Origin: Tatlockia sp.
GTDB taxonomy: Bacteria > Cyanobacteriota > Cyanobacteriia > Cyanobacteriales > Chroococcidiopsidaceae
Direction of reading: 5' to 3'
Assembly (NCBI GenBank): GCA_013698215.1
Contig: JACCVJ010000609.1
Location: forward strand, 1 to 6,388
DNA length: 6,388 nt
How positions within the stretch are numbered: position 1 is the first letter of the stretch; each line of letters starts with the position of its first letter. A program made the position numbers and the translations under genes. The notes below the pieces were generated by a model. That model was given only the letters and a program-made list of their open reading frames with translations. It had not been told where the DNA came from and ran no database searches. Positions 1 to 5,551 of the stretch are shown in pieces.

Positions 1-786
1 CACGGACACCCGCAAACGCACGTTATGTGGCACAAGATTGCTCCGCGTCTGGCTCAAGATTTTACTGTTGTTGCCACCGATTTGCGTGGTTACGGAGACA
101 GCAGCAAACCGCCCACAACGCCTGACCATGAACCTTATTCCAAAAGGGCGCAGGCGCGCGACCAAATCGAGGTGATGCGACAACTGGGTTTTGAACGTTT
201 CTTCGTCGCCGGACATGACCGCGGCGGACACTGCGCTCAACGCATGGCGATTGATTATCCGGAGCGTGTGCTAAAAATTGCCGTGCTTGACATCGTTCCT
301 ATCGGAGAACTGTTTCGTCATCTCGATAGTAGAGAATTTGGTTTGGAATACTGGGGCTGGTTTTTTCTCGCACAGCCTTTTGATATGCCTGAACGACTGA
401 TTGGGGCAAACCCTGATTATTATTACTGGCATCGCCGTTGGAAAGAAGAAGTGCCGAAATTTTTTACCCCGGAAGCGTTTGCCGATTATCGCCGTTGCTT
501 TAATAACCCGGAAACCATCCACGCTTTTTGCGAGGATTACCGGGCTAATGCGACGGTTGATTTTATGCACGAAGAAGCTGACCGCAAAAACAATAATCTC
601 ATTGATTGCCCATTACTTGCTTTATGGAGCAAGCGCGATGAATTGGAGCGTTGGTACGACGTTCTGGCGGTTTGGCGCAAATGGGCAAACAATGTCCGCG
701 GACGGGCGATTGACTGCGGTCATTATCTTTCCGAAGAAGCTCCTAATGAAGTTTATGCAGAATTGCGGGCGTTCTTTGCTGAATAG
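1..786 (+). CDS. alpha/beta hydrolase, haloacetate dehalogenase-like (5' truncated by window edge)
   Basis: The reading frame is open from base 1 and ends with TAG at 784-786, so 261 residues are visible and the true start lies upstream. The first residues, HGHPQTHVMWHKIAP, are the oxyanion-hole HGxP region of alpha/beta hydrolases, so the ATG at 25 is internal. Numbering from base 1, the nucleophile elbow GHDRGG places Asp73 as nucleophile. Asp97 (VLDIVP) is the expected acid and His241 (CGHYLSEEAP) the catalytic base. A cap region (about 105-190) includes FLAQPFDMPERLIG. The Asp nucleophile followed by Arg, and the motifs LDI, FLAQP, CEDYRA and DVWRKW-like (AVWRKW), point to the haloacetate/fluoroacetate dehalogenase and epoxide hydrolase branch. 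From memory of the Rhodopseudomonas fluoroacetate dehalogenase, the second carboxylate-binding Arg is His77 here and the halide-pocket His is Gly119. The exact substrate is therefore open. No signal peptide can be judged, and a cytoplasmic location is assumed. Confidence 0.85.
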   Translation, partial: HGHPQTHVMWHKIAPRLAQDFTVVATDLRGYGDSSKPPTTPDHEPYSKRAQARDQIEVMRQLGFERFFVAGHDRGGHCAQRMAIDYPERVLKIAVLDIVPIGELFRHLDSREFGLEYWGWFFLAQPFDMPERLIGANPDYYYWHRRWKEEVPKFFTPEAFADYRRCFNNPETIHAFCEDYRANATVDFMHEEADRKNNNLIDCPLLALWSKRDELERWYDVLAVWRKWANNVRGRAIDCGHYLSEEAPNEVYAELRAFFAE

Positions 787-838
787 CCCGTCCTCGTCTT
801 CGCGCTGCCGAATGTCGGATAGTTTGTTTTATTTATAT

Positions 839-846
839 TAACAAAA
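839..846. repeat. target site duplication, left copy (taacaaaa)
   Basis: The octamer taacaaaa lies directly outside the left inverted repeat and recurs exactly outside the right one at 3878-3885. An 8-bp duplication is the length typical of IS1595-family insertions. The perfect match indicates a simple insertion with no later rearrangement across the element. Confidence 0.93.
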
Positions 847-871
847 GGTAATAATATACTTGACGAATCAA
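847..871 (+). repeat. left terminal inverted repeat (IRL), 25 bp
   Basis: The repeat starts ggtaataatatacttgacga and ends at 871. Its inverted counterpart at 3853-3877 differs only at the third base (t here, c in the right copy). It should be the transposase binding and cleavage site. It also contains TTGACG (860-865), which serves as the -35 box of the transposase promoter. The bases beyond 871 no longer match the right end. Confidence 0.94.
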
Positions 872-888
872 GTTCCGTAATGTATTAT
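860..888 (+). promoter_or_regulatory. transposase promoter inside IRL, predicted leaderless start
   Basis: TTGACG at 860-865 matches the sigma-70-type -35 consensus at 5 of 6 positions. TATTAT at 883-888 matches the -10 consensus at 5 of 6 positions, and the spacer is exactly 17 bp. Transcription would begin about 894-896, at or next to the transposase ATG (896-898). There is no Shine-Dalgarno sequence in the AT-rich stretch before that ATG. I infer a leaderless mRNA, which typically gives weak, start-codon-dependent translation and would suit a transposase kept at low level. Promoter consensus use in the host is assumed. Confidence 0.7.
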
Positions 889-895
889 TATACTT

Positions 896-1846
896 ATGGA
901 ACTGAAAACACTTCAACAGGCAATCATTTTCTTTAGCAATCCTGATAATTGCCTTGATTATATGGTCGCTCGCCGCTTTCCTGATGGCGTTACTTGCCCG
1001 ACTTGTGGACGTGACGATGTTACGTTTCTTACAAAACAGCGTAAGTGGCAGTGTAAGAGCGCGCACAGCAGACGCCAGTTTTCCGTTAAGGTTGGCACAA
1101 TCTTTGAAGATTCGCCGCTTGGCTTGGATAAATGGCTGATTGCGGTCTGGATGATTACCAACTGCAAAAACGGTGTTAGTTCTTACGAAGTTCACCGCGC
1201 TATCGGCGTTACTCAAAAAACCGCTTGGTTTATGGTTCACAGAATCCGAACAGCTATGCAAACAGGCTCGTTTGAAAAAAAAATGGGCGGCGATGTCGAA
1301 GTTGACGAAACCTTTATCGGTGGCAAGGCGAAGAATATGCACAAAGAAAAGCGCGAAAGAGTTATTCAAGGTCGCGGCTCGGTAGGAAAAGCGGCAGTCA
1401 TGGGTATGCTTGAACGTAAAGGTCGCGTACTGGCAAAAGTTATCGAAAAAACAGATAGCGAAACACTTCACACAGAAGTTAAAAATAACGTCGAAAAAGG
1501 CGCAAATCTTTTTACCGACGAATGGCGTTCTTATCGCGGTCTTGATGAAGAATACATTCATGAAGTTATCAATCACAGTGTTGAATATGTTCGCGGTAAT
1601 GTTCATACAAACGGAATCGAAAACTTTTGGAGCCTTCTTAAAAGAACAATTAGCGGCACATATGTAAGTGTTGAGCCTTTTCATCTTTTTCGCTACCTAG
1701 ATGAACAAATGTTTCGCTATAACAATCGCAAAGAGTCGCACGACGGCAACCGTTTCAATATTGTCGCCTCGCAGGTTACGGGAAAGAGGCTTACCTACAA
1801 AGAACTCACCGGCAAACTCGAAGGCGACTGTAAATTATCGTGCTAA
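896..1846 (+). CDS. IS1595-family (ISXO2-like) DDE transposase
   Basis: This 316-residue, apparently full-length protein should catalyse cut-and-paste or copy transposition at the element's ends. The N-terminus carries a zinc-ribbon-like module: Cys34 and Cys37 (CPTCG), Cys53 and probably His57 (WQCKSAH), followed by QFSVKVGTIFEDS, a signature of this family. A helical region follows (about 75-125: LDKWLIAVWMITNC, GVTQKTAWFMVHRIR). The catalytic domain has Asp137 (EVDETFIGGK), Asp208 (LFTDEWRSY) and Glu242 in GIENFWSLLKR. Lys249 lies seven residues after that Glu, completing the DDEK pattern. The end SVEPFHLFRYLDEQMFRYNNRK is also typical. The ATG at 896 is the only reasonable start, because an in-frame stop lies at 878-880. 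The gene ends with TAA at 1844-1846, overlapping the stop of the convergent small gene. No frameshift or premature stop is visible, so the enzyme is probably active. Confidence 0.95.
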   Translation: MELKTLQQAIIFFSNPDNCLDYMVARRFPDGVTCPTCGRDDVTFLTKQRKWQCKSAHSRRQFSVKVGTIFEDSPLGLDKWLIAVWMITNCKNGVSSYEVHRAIGVTQKTAWFMVHRIRTAMQTGSFEKKMGGDVEVDETFIGGKAKNMHKEKRERVIQGRGSVGKAAVMGMLERKGRVLAKVIEKTDSETLHTEVKNNVEKGANLFTDEWRSYRGLDEEYIHEVINHSVEYVRGNVHTNGIENFWSLLKRTISGTYVSVEPFHLFRYLDEQMFRYNNRKESHDGNRFNIVASQVTGKRLTYKELTGKLEGDCKLSC

Positions 1847-2031
1847 CGTGCTTGCTTCTTTGCATTTGAAGAAGCGTGGGAGGCGGAAGAAGTAGGACGC
1901 TTCTTTTTCTGCTCTCCTTTAACCCTTTTTTCTTCTTCTAACTTGTCTTGAAGTTCCTTATATGGAACAGCTAAAAGAGCGTCCATTACATTGTTGAAAT
2001 TCTCAAATTCGCTAGATTTATTTTCAGTCAT
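1843..2031 (-). CDS. 62-aa charged protein, translationally coupled to the AIPR gene; function unknown
   Basis: I cannot assign this protein to a named family. Its ATG (2031-2029) overlaps the TGA of the AIPR gene (2030-2028) as ATGA, and AAAGGA sits just upstream of the ATG, so coupled translation is likely. The N-terminal half, SSEFENFNNVMDALLAVPYK (residues 6-25), should be helical. Residues 26-37 are a charged helix (ELQDKLEEEKRV), and residues 38-62 are a Lys/Ser-rich, probably disordered basic tail. It has no signal peptide or membrane segment. Position and coupling suggest a partner, regulator or immunity factor for AIPR, or a nucleic-acid-binding helper. Alternatively it could belong to the transposon itself and recur in relatives with other cargo. 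Its TAG stop (1845-1843) overlaps the transposase TAA tail to tail. That it is a real gene is well supported; its function is not. Confidence 0.72.
   Translation of the reverse strand: MTENKSSEFENFNNVMDALLAVPYKELQDKLEEEKRVKGEQKKKRPTSSASHASSNAKKQAR
1869..1908 (+). terminator. probable Rho-independent terminator of the transposase, inside the opposing small gene
   Basis: A perfect 9-bp stem, AAGAAGCGT (1869-1877) with ACGCTTCTT (1897-1905), closes a 19-nt loop. Its 3' arm runs into a T-rich stretch (1904-1908 are all T). It lies 22 bp past the transposase stop. A competing upstream hairpin, GCTTCTT (1854-1860) with AAGAAGC (1869-1875), shares the middle arm. The large loop makes it a moderate rather than classical terminator. 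The same DNA encodes the Lys/Ser-rich tail of the 62-aa protein on the other strand, so codon composition may contribute to the symmetry. Confidence 0.5.
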
Positions 2032-3800
2032 AATGTTTCCTTTTTCACAGTTTTAGGTCTCTTTTTGCCAAACCTTGAACTCAGTTCTGCTTTAATTCTT
2101 AAGATTAAATCGCCGCCTTTGGCTACTTTGTCGTTGCCGCCTAAATCATTGTAGTGTTTACGCACAACGTCTAATGCTTGCATAAGTAGCGAATCGTCAA
2201 ATATAGAAACGTCGATTTTAACTAAAGTCTTAGGCTGTGGATTTTTACTTTTCACTTTTAAGCAAACGACAGCCATAAGAACATAAAAGATAAGATTGTT
2301 GCGGTGTGTTCTGTCTGGTTCTACTTTGCGTAAAAAACTTTCTGTTTTTTTGCGTAGAGCAGCACAAAAACTATAGAAATCAATAGGATAACGCTTTGAA
2401 TTAAAAACCTTTTTATAAGATTCTCTTTTCTTGAAATATCGGTTTGGACTAGCACGCGCAAAATGCGGCTCTTGGAGTGCTATTGCAATTATAGATTGAG
2501 CGAGTTCGGTAATACCAACAATTTGAGCCAACGGAACATTTTGATTCCGCCAATGATTTTTTCGCCTGTCATAGTACAAACCTTTCTGCGAAAATAACTT
2601 CTCTATATCCCTATGAATTGGGTCTGTCGCCCATAGCGATGCAGGCGGAATACTGGTTTGGCTATTTGTAGCTCTAATAATTTTGTCTTGAGATTCGGGT
2701 TCTGTAGGGCGAATAATCCGAACCAGAGTTTGGCGTTTATCATTTTCTAGTTTATCGAAGTTTGATTTGAAACTTTCGTAAATCTCTTGCGATGTTTGAA
2801 GTCCGTTTACTATTTGCGGTTCGGAAATATTCAAATCTTTTCCATCGCCGGTAGCATTAGATACTAAAATTGTAATTCCATTATTCAGCCACCAAAAATC
2901 TTCTTCACCACTATTATTTAATGTTTCTCTTATAGCCTTATTAACATTTGCATCGCGTTGATAATCTCGAACATTATACTCAAACAAATACTCTCTTAAT
3001 TCTCCGTCTTCTGAAATAAACTCATAAAAATCTGCAAGATTGACAAGAGCTAAATAACCACCTTTTGCGGCAAACATAGAATTAGCGCAAACCAACTTGA
3101 AATCGGTTTTTGGCGGCTTACTGGCAAGAACGTATAAGTCTCGCGCTCCTAGAAATGTAAAGTTACATTTTTTGATTGTCGGAAGTATTGATTTGGCGGT
3201 TTGCTCAATAGACTCCGCCTTACGCTTGATATCGTTTTTAATTTCGCGTATTTTTGCACCGTCTCCTTTGCAGGCGTAATATATTGAAATATTAAGAGTC
3301 GGATACTTAGCCGCCGTTGCCGTGTGAGCCTCTCTAAATCTTTCAATAGCGTCCATCAAAGCGTCATTATACGTTTCCGAAAATTCATTATAGGGGCGAT
3401 GTATGGATAGAAAGTCAGTCATCGTATCTTTTAGGCGCACTACGCGCTTAAGCGAAAACGATTCTTCCATAGTGGATTGGATAATAATCAAATCAATTAC
3501 TATGTTCTGCTTGAGACTCTTTAGCTCCTCCGCCATATTTCTATCGCGTATCAAACGACCATCCACGATTAAATAGACAGCGTCAATCCCTCCGTCTCCA
3601 CTACCATCAATGACACCTGATAAAACTTCTTCAACATCTAACTGATAATCCCTTAGAATTTGTTGAGCAGTAAAAAGTTCAAAAAATTCCGAATCGTTTA
3701 ATTCAGGTGCAATTTCAATTCGTTTTTCGGATAATACTTGGTTAAGAATCGTAACGCTTGTGTCCATTATATTAAGCCCCTCAAGTGGAAGTGGTATCAT
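2028..3800 (-). CDS. AIPR-family (abortive infection phage resistance) protein, transposon passenger
   Basis: This 590-residue protein matches the AIPR family (PF10592), which is named for abortive phage infection and often sits near restriction-modification genes. Mechanisms in the family are not well settled. The N-terminal part (about 35-130) has DGSGDGGIDAVYLIVDG (65-81) and then the strand LIIIQSTMEESF (104-115). This resembles the PD-(D/E)XK nuclease-like layout, with Asp73 in GGIDA and Gln108, but the usual Lys two residues after Gln is Thr110. The AIPR core is clear: YNVRDYQRDANVNKAIRETL (275-294), FWWLNNGITILVS (302-314), EPQIVNGLQTSQEIYESF (327-344), IIRATNSQTSIPPASLW (374-390) and YYDRRKNHW (409-417). 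The C-terminus is Lys-rich. The ATG at 3800 is chosen because AAAGGAGG (3814-3807) lies 6 nt upstream. Met12 (3767) is an alternative start, with GAGGGG ahead of it. The protein is probably cytoplasmic. The gene is the first of a two-gene operon driven from the right end of the element. Confidence 0.88.
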   Translation of the reverse strand: MIPLPLEGLNIMDTSVTILNQVLSEKRIEIAPELNDSEFFELFTAQQILRDYQLDVEEVLSGVIDGSGDGGIDAVYLIVDGRLIRDRNMAEELKSLKQNIVIDLIIIQSTMEESFSLKRVVRLKDTMTDFLSIHRPYNEFSETYNDALMDAIERFREAHTATAAKYPTLNISIYYACKGDGAKIREIKNDIKRKAESIEQTAKSILPTIKKCNFTFLGARDLYVLASKPPKTDFKLVCANSMFAAKGGYLALVNLADFYEFISEDGELREYLFEYNVRDYQRDANVNKAIRETLNNSGEEDFWWLNNGITILVSNATGDGKDLNISEPQIVNGLQTSQEIYESFKSNFDKLENDKRQTLVRIIRPTEPESQDKIIRATNSQTSIPPASLWATDPIHRDIEKLFSQKGLYYDRRKNHWRNQNVPLAQIVGITELAQSIIAIALQEPHFARASPNRYFKKRESYKKVFNSKRYPIDFYSFCAALRKKTESFLRKVEPDRTHRNNLIFYVLMAVVCLKVKSKNPQPKTLVKIDVSIFDDSLLMQALDVVRKHYNDLGGNDKVAKGGDLILRIKAELSSRFGKKRPKTVKKETL

Positions 3801-3837
3801 TTACAACCTCCTTTATATGGAGATTGTGAAATCAAGG

Positions 3838-3864
3838 ATAATATATCACACTTTGATTCGTCAA
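3838..3864 (-). promoter_or_regulatory. probable passenger-operon promoter within and beside IRR
   Basis: On the minus strand, TTGACG (3864-3859) is the same -35 box as in the left repeat. The best -10 candidate is TATTAT (3843-3838), with a 15-bp spacer, shorter than ideal. ATTATC (3842-3837) gives a 16-bp spacer. The AIPR start codon lies about 37 bp further in, with a strong Shine-Dalgarno. The two genes of the element therefore appear to use -35 boxes supplied by the shared terminal repeats, but with different -10 regions and opposite translation styles. Confidence 0.5.
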
Positions 3865-3877
3865 GTATATTATTGCC
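3853..3877 (-). repeat. right terminal inverted repeat (IRR), 25 bp
   Basis: Read on the minus strand it begins ggcaataatatacttgacga and matches the left repeat (847-871) at 24 of 25 positions. It marks the right boundary of the element next to the second copy of the target duplication. Confidence 0.94.
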
Positions 3878-3885
3878 TAACAAAA
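3878..3885. repeat. target site duplication, right copy (taacaaaa)
   Basis: This is an exact copy of 839-846, directly outside the right inverted repeat. Together they define the pre-insertion site: the sequence up to 846 joins directly to 3886 onwards. Confidence 0.93.
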
Positions 3886-3911
3886 CTTAGGCTGTTAGCC
3901 GGAAAGTCAAA

Positions 3912-4412
3912 ATGGACAATTACTGGAAATCAATTCTTGGGCAGCAATACGGAGCTGTTATTGAAATGCTAGAAACTTCGATTGCCGCCTGTCCCGAAGA
4001 GATATGGAGCGACCGCACGCAAAAGCCGGAATATTGGTATCTCGTTTATCACACGCTCTTTTTTCTCGACTTGTATCTGTCCGGTTCGCTCGATGGATTC
4101 GCTCCGCCTGCGCCTTTTACGCTTGACGAGCTAGACCCGGCGGGAGTCCTGCCCGAACGGGTTTATACAAAAGAAGAACTGCAAAATTTCCTGCTGCATT
4201 GCCGCAAAAAGTGCCTGGCGACGATTGGAAATTTAACCGATGCCAAGGCTCAAGAGATTTGTAAATTCAGTAATTTTGAAATCAGTTTTGGAGAATTGTT
4301 TTTGGACAATTTGCGGCACGTTCAGCATCACGTCGCACAGATGAATTTGATTCTTCGCCAAAAAACGGATTCTGCTCCAGGATGGATTACAACAACTAAA
4401 ATATGTGAATAA
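3912..4412 (+). CDS. DinB-like (DinB/YfiT fold) putative metalloenzyme
   Basis: This 166-residue protein has the four-helix, all-alpha pattern and length of the DinB/YfiT-like superfamily. The likely metal ligands are His47 (LVYHTLFFLDLYL) and the pair His136 and His140 in NLRHVQHHVAQMNLILR, the usual one-plus-HxxxH arrangement. Members include thiol-dependent transferases and hydrolases, and many are damage- or stress-associated genes of unknown substrate, so no reaction can be given. It has no signal peptide and is probably cytoplasmic. The ATG at 3912 is preceded by GGAAAG (3901-3906). The gene starts only 34 bp beyond the transposon's right end and is divergent from the AIPR operon. Before the insertion it lay 86 bp downstream of the hydrolase stop on the same strand, so the two may once have been co-transcribed. 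A short GGCT-gtt-AGCC inverted repeat at 3890-3900 lies just before the ribosome-binding region. Confidence 0.8.
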   Translation: MDNYWKSILGQQYGAVIEMLETSIAACPEEIWSDRTQKPEYWYLVYHTLFFLDLYLSGSLDGFAPPAPFTLDELDPAGVLPERVYTKEELQNFLLHCRKKCLATIGNLTDAKAQEICKFSNFEISFGELFLDNLRHVQHHVAQMNLILRQKTDSAPGWITTTKICE

Positions 4413-4699
4413 ATAAAAAAATATTTTCTTTAATCGTTAATAGAAATATTGGAACTGATGCGGCATATTCAACAATTGTAAATTGGTCTATCGGATTTGT
4501 GGAAAACTGGCTCTTGTGTAAAAACCGGTTTTGTTTAAATCTGCTCTATAACAGAAATTCTATTCAGATGGAATAACAATTAGTTAAGAAATAAAGAGGG
4601 TTTCAAAAATAGAATCGAGGTAATTTATTTCCGAAGAAATTTCTGCAAGCAATCTCAAAATTATCCGGCTTTGAAAAATATCTATTAAGAGGAAATATT
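4413..4699. other. AT-rich intergenic region upstream of the exported protein
   Basis: No gene is visible on either strand. A perfect 12-bp palindrome, AAAACCGGTTTT, lies at 4521-4532 and could be a regulator site. A TATAAC hexamer (4547-4552) follows it, but I see no well-spaced -35 box. The stretch most likely holds the promoter of the 4700 gene, and its location cannot be fixed from sequence alone. Confidence 0.4.
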
Positions 4700-5551
4700 A
4701 TGACTGTATTCAAATCAACGGCATCGTTTTTCGTTTTGCTCATTTTGTTTTGCGGCAGTTGCGCGATAAAAGCCCAAAATCCAAGTAATCCTGACATTCG
4801 TGGAGTGATAACAAATCTAACTCGCTTCGACGCGAGAGCGCAATCGAATAAATTGCTTGGCAACGTCTGGGTTGAACGGGAAGCGAATGCAGGAGGTCGA
4901 CATGATAAAGCTGCTGTCAATATTATGAACGAGACTCGCATCTACGCTCAAGCGGATAAAGACAAACGCACGCCGCTCAATATTGACGCGCTCAAATTAA
5001 ACCAGCGCGTCGAAGTGCGTTTTACGTCTGATCCCGTGTTGCTGACCTACCCGATACAAGCCGGCGCGGCGGAAATCATAATTTTGCCCGGTTTGTCCGG
5101 TTTATCGCAAAACTCCAGCAATTCAACATCGGACGCTGCGCCGCAAGGCTCAAATTCCGAAATGACAAAAGTACGCCAGGCGATTGATGCCGGTAACGCC
5201 CACTGGGTAGCGGCGTGGGCAAAAGGCGACGCAGCGATGCTTCCCGACACATTCACGACTGACGGAAAAGAACTCATCGCGGGTGGCAAAGTTTATAAAG
5301 GGCGCAAACAAATTCTCGCCTTAATGCGCGATTCAATGCAAAAACGCGGAGGGAAAGCAAAACTCACGGTTACTACGACGGACGTTTGGCTCGATGTTAA
5401 TACCGCTTACGAAACAGGAACAGCAGTTTATGAATTTACGGTTGACGGTCAGCCGCAAACATTGGAGCGGCGATATTTTACCGTTTGGAAAAGGCAGTCA
5501 AAACGTGGGGTTTGGAAGATATACTTAAACACGGGCGTTGCTAAACAGTGA
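4700..5551 (+). CDS. exported two-domain protein: beta-rich N-terminal domain plus DUF4440/SnoaL-like (NTF2-fold) domain
   Basis: This 283-residue protein has an N-terminal signal peptide: Lys5, a hydrophobic core (about 8-18, ASFFVLLILFC), and a plausible signal peptidase I site after AIKA (residue 25). Cys21 is preceded by CGS, a poor lipobox, so a lipoprotein is less likely. Residues about 33-128 (DIRGVITNLTRF, GNVWVER, KAAVNIMNETRIYA, LKLNQRVEVRFTSD, AAEIIIL) form a beta-rich module that looks OB-like and resembles small periplasmic DUF3221-type domains. This assignment is tentative. A Ser/Asn-rich linker (about 132-155) follows. Residues about 156-279 match the DUF4440/SnoaL-like NTF2 pattern: AIDAGNAHWVAAWAKGDAAM, TTDGKELIAGGKVYKGRKQI, and the end RRYFTVWKRQ...GVWKIYLNTG. 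Such domains bind small ligands or serve unknown roles. The start is supported by AAGAGG 7 nt before the ATG. Location: periplasm or cell exterior. Confidence 0.78.
   Translation: MTVFKSTASFFVLLILFCGSCAIKAQNPSNPDIRGVITNLTRFDARAQSNKLLGNVWVEREANAGGRHDKAAVNIMNETRIYAQADKDKRTPLNIDALKLNQRVEVRFTSDPVLLTYPIQAGAAEIIILPGLSGLSQNSSNSTSDAAPQGSNSEMTKVRQAIDAGNAHWVAAWAKGDAAMLPDTFTTDGKELIAGGKVYKGRKQILALMRDSMQKRGGKAKLTVTTTDVWLDVNTAYETGTAVYEFTVDGQPQTLERRYFTVWKRQSKRGVWKIYLNTGVAKQ

Larger units (their letters stand above)
847..3877 (+). mobile_element. IS1595-family (ISXO2-like) transposon carrying an AIPR defence passenger operon, 3,031 bp
   Basis: The element is bounded by 25-bp inverted repeats (847-871 and 3853-3877) that match at 24 of 25 positions, begin with GG, and are flanked by an exact 8-bp duplication. 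All three marks fit the IS1595 family. Inside are an intact DDE transposase (896-1846, +) and a convergent two-gene passenger operon (3800 down to 1843, -). IS1595-family members with a transposase alone are typically about 1 kb, so roughly 2 kb here is cargo. The family is known to include members with passenger genes ('transporter IS'). The cargo looks more AT-rich by eye than the flanking chromosome, which fits acquisition from elsewhere. Intact ends, an intact transposase and a perfect target duplication suggest a recent, possibly still mobile insertion. The insertion point is the short gap between the hydrolase and the DinB-like gene. Confidence 0.93.

Noticed and set aside
25..27. ATG at 25 as the hydrolase start
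   Set aside because: The frame is open to base 1 and the eight residues before it contain the conserved HGxP oxyanion-hole motif, so the start is upstream of the window.
401..841. A 146-codon open frame on the plus strand overlapping the hydrolase
   Set aside because: It lies almost wholly inside the hydrolase in another frame, shows no family motif, and extends only into the short intergenic gap.
833..1684. A 283-codon open frame on the minus strand opposite the transposase
   Set aside because: It is antisense to a clear DDE transposase, its translation is Phe/Cys-rich without a recognisable domain, and it runs through the left repeat. It is a shadow of the real gene's codon pattern.
3767..3769. 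Met12 of the AIPR protein as the true start
   Set aside because: It has a possible GAGGGG site, but the ATG at 3800 has a stronger AAAGGAGG at ideal spacing. Met12 is kept only as an alternative.
3760..3972. A 70-codon open frame on the plus strand crossing the element's right end
   Set aside because: It spans the AIPR 5' end, the inverted repeat and the DinB-like start in the wrong frame. It shares the string LIRQVYY with the frame at 833-1684 only because both read through the inverted repeats.
4521..4532. AAAACCGGTTTT palindrome as a terminator of the DinB-like gene
   Set aside because: The stem has no loop and no long T-run, and it lies more than 100 bp past the stop. It is noted only as a possible regulator site.
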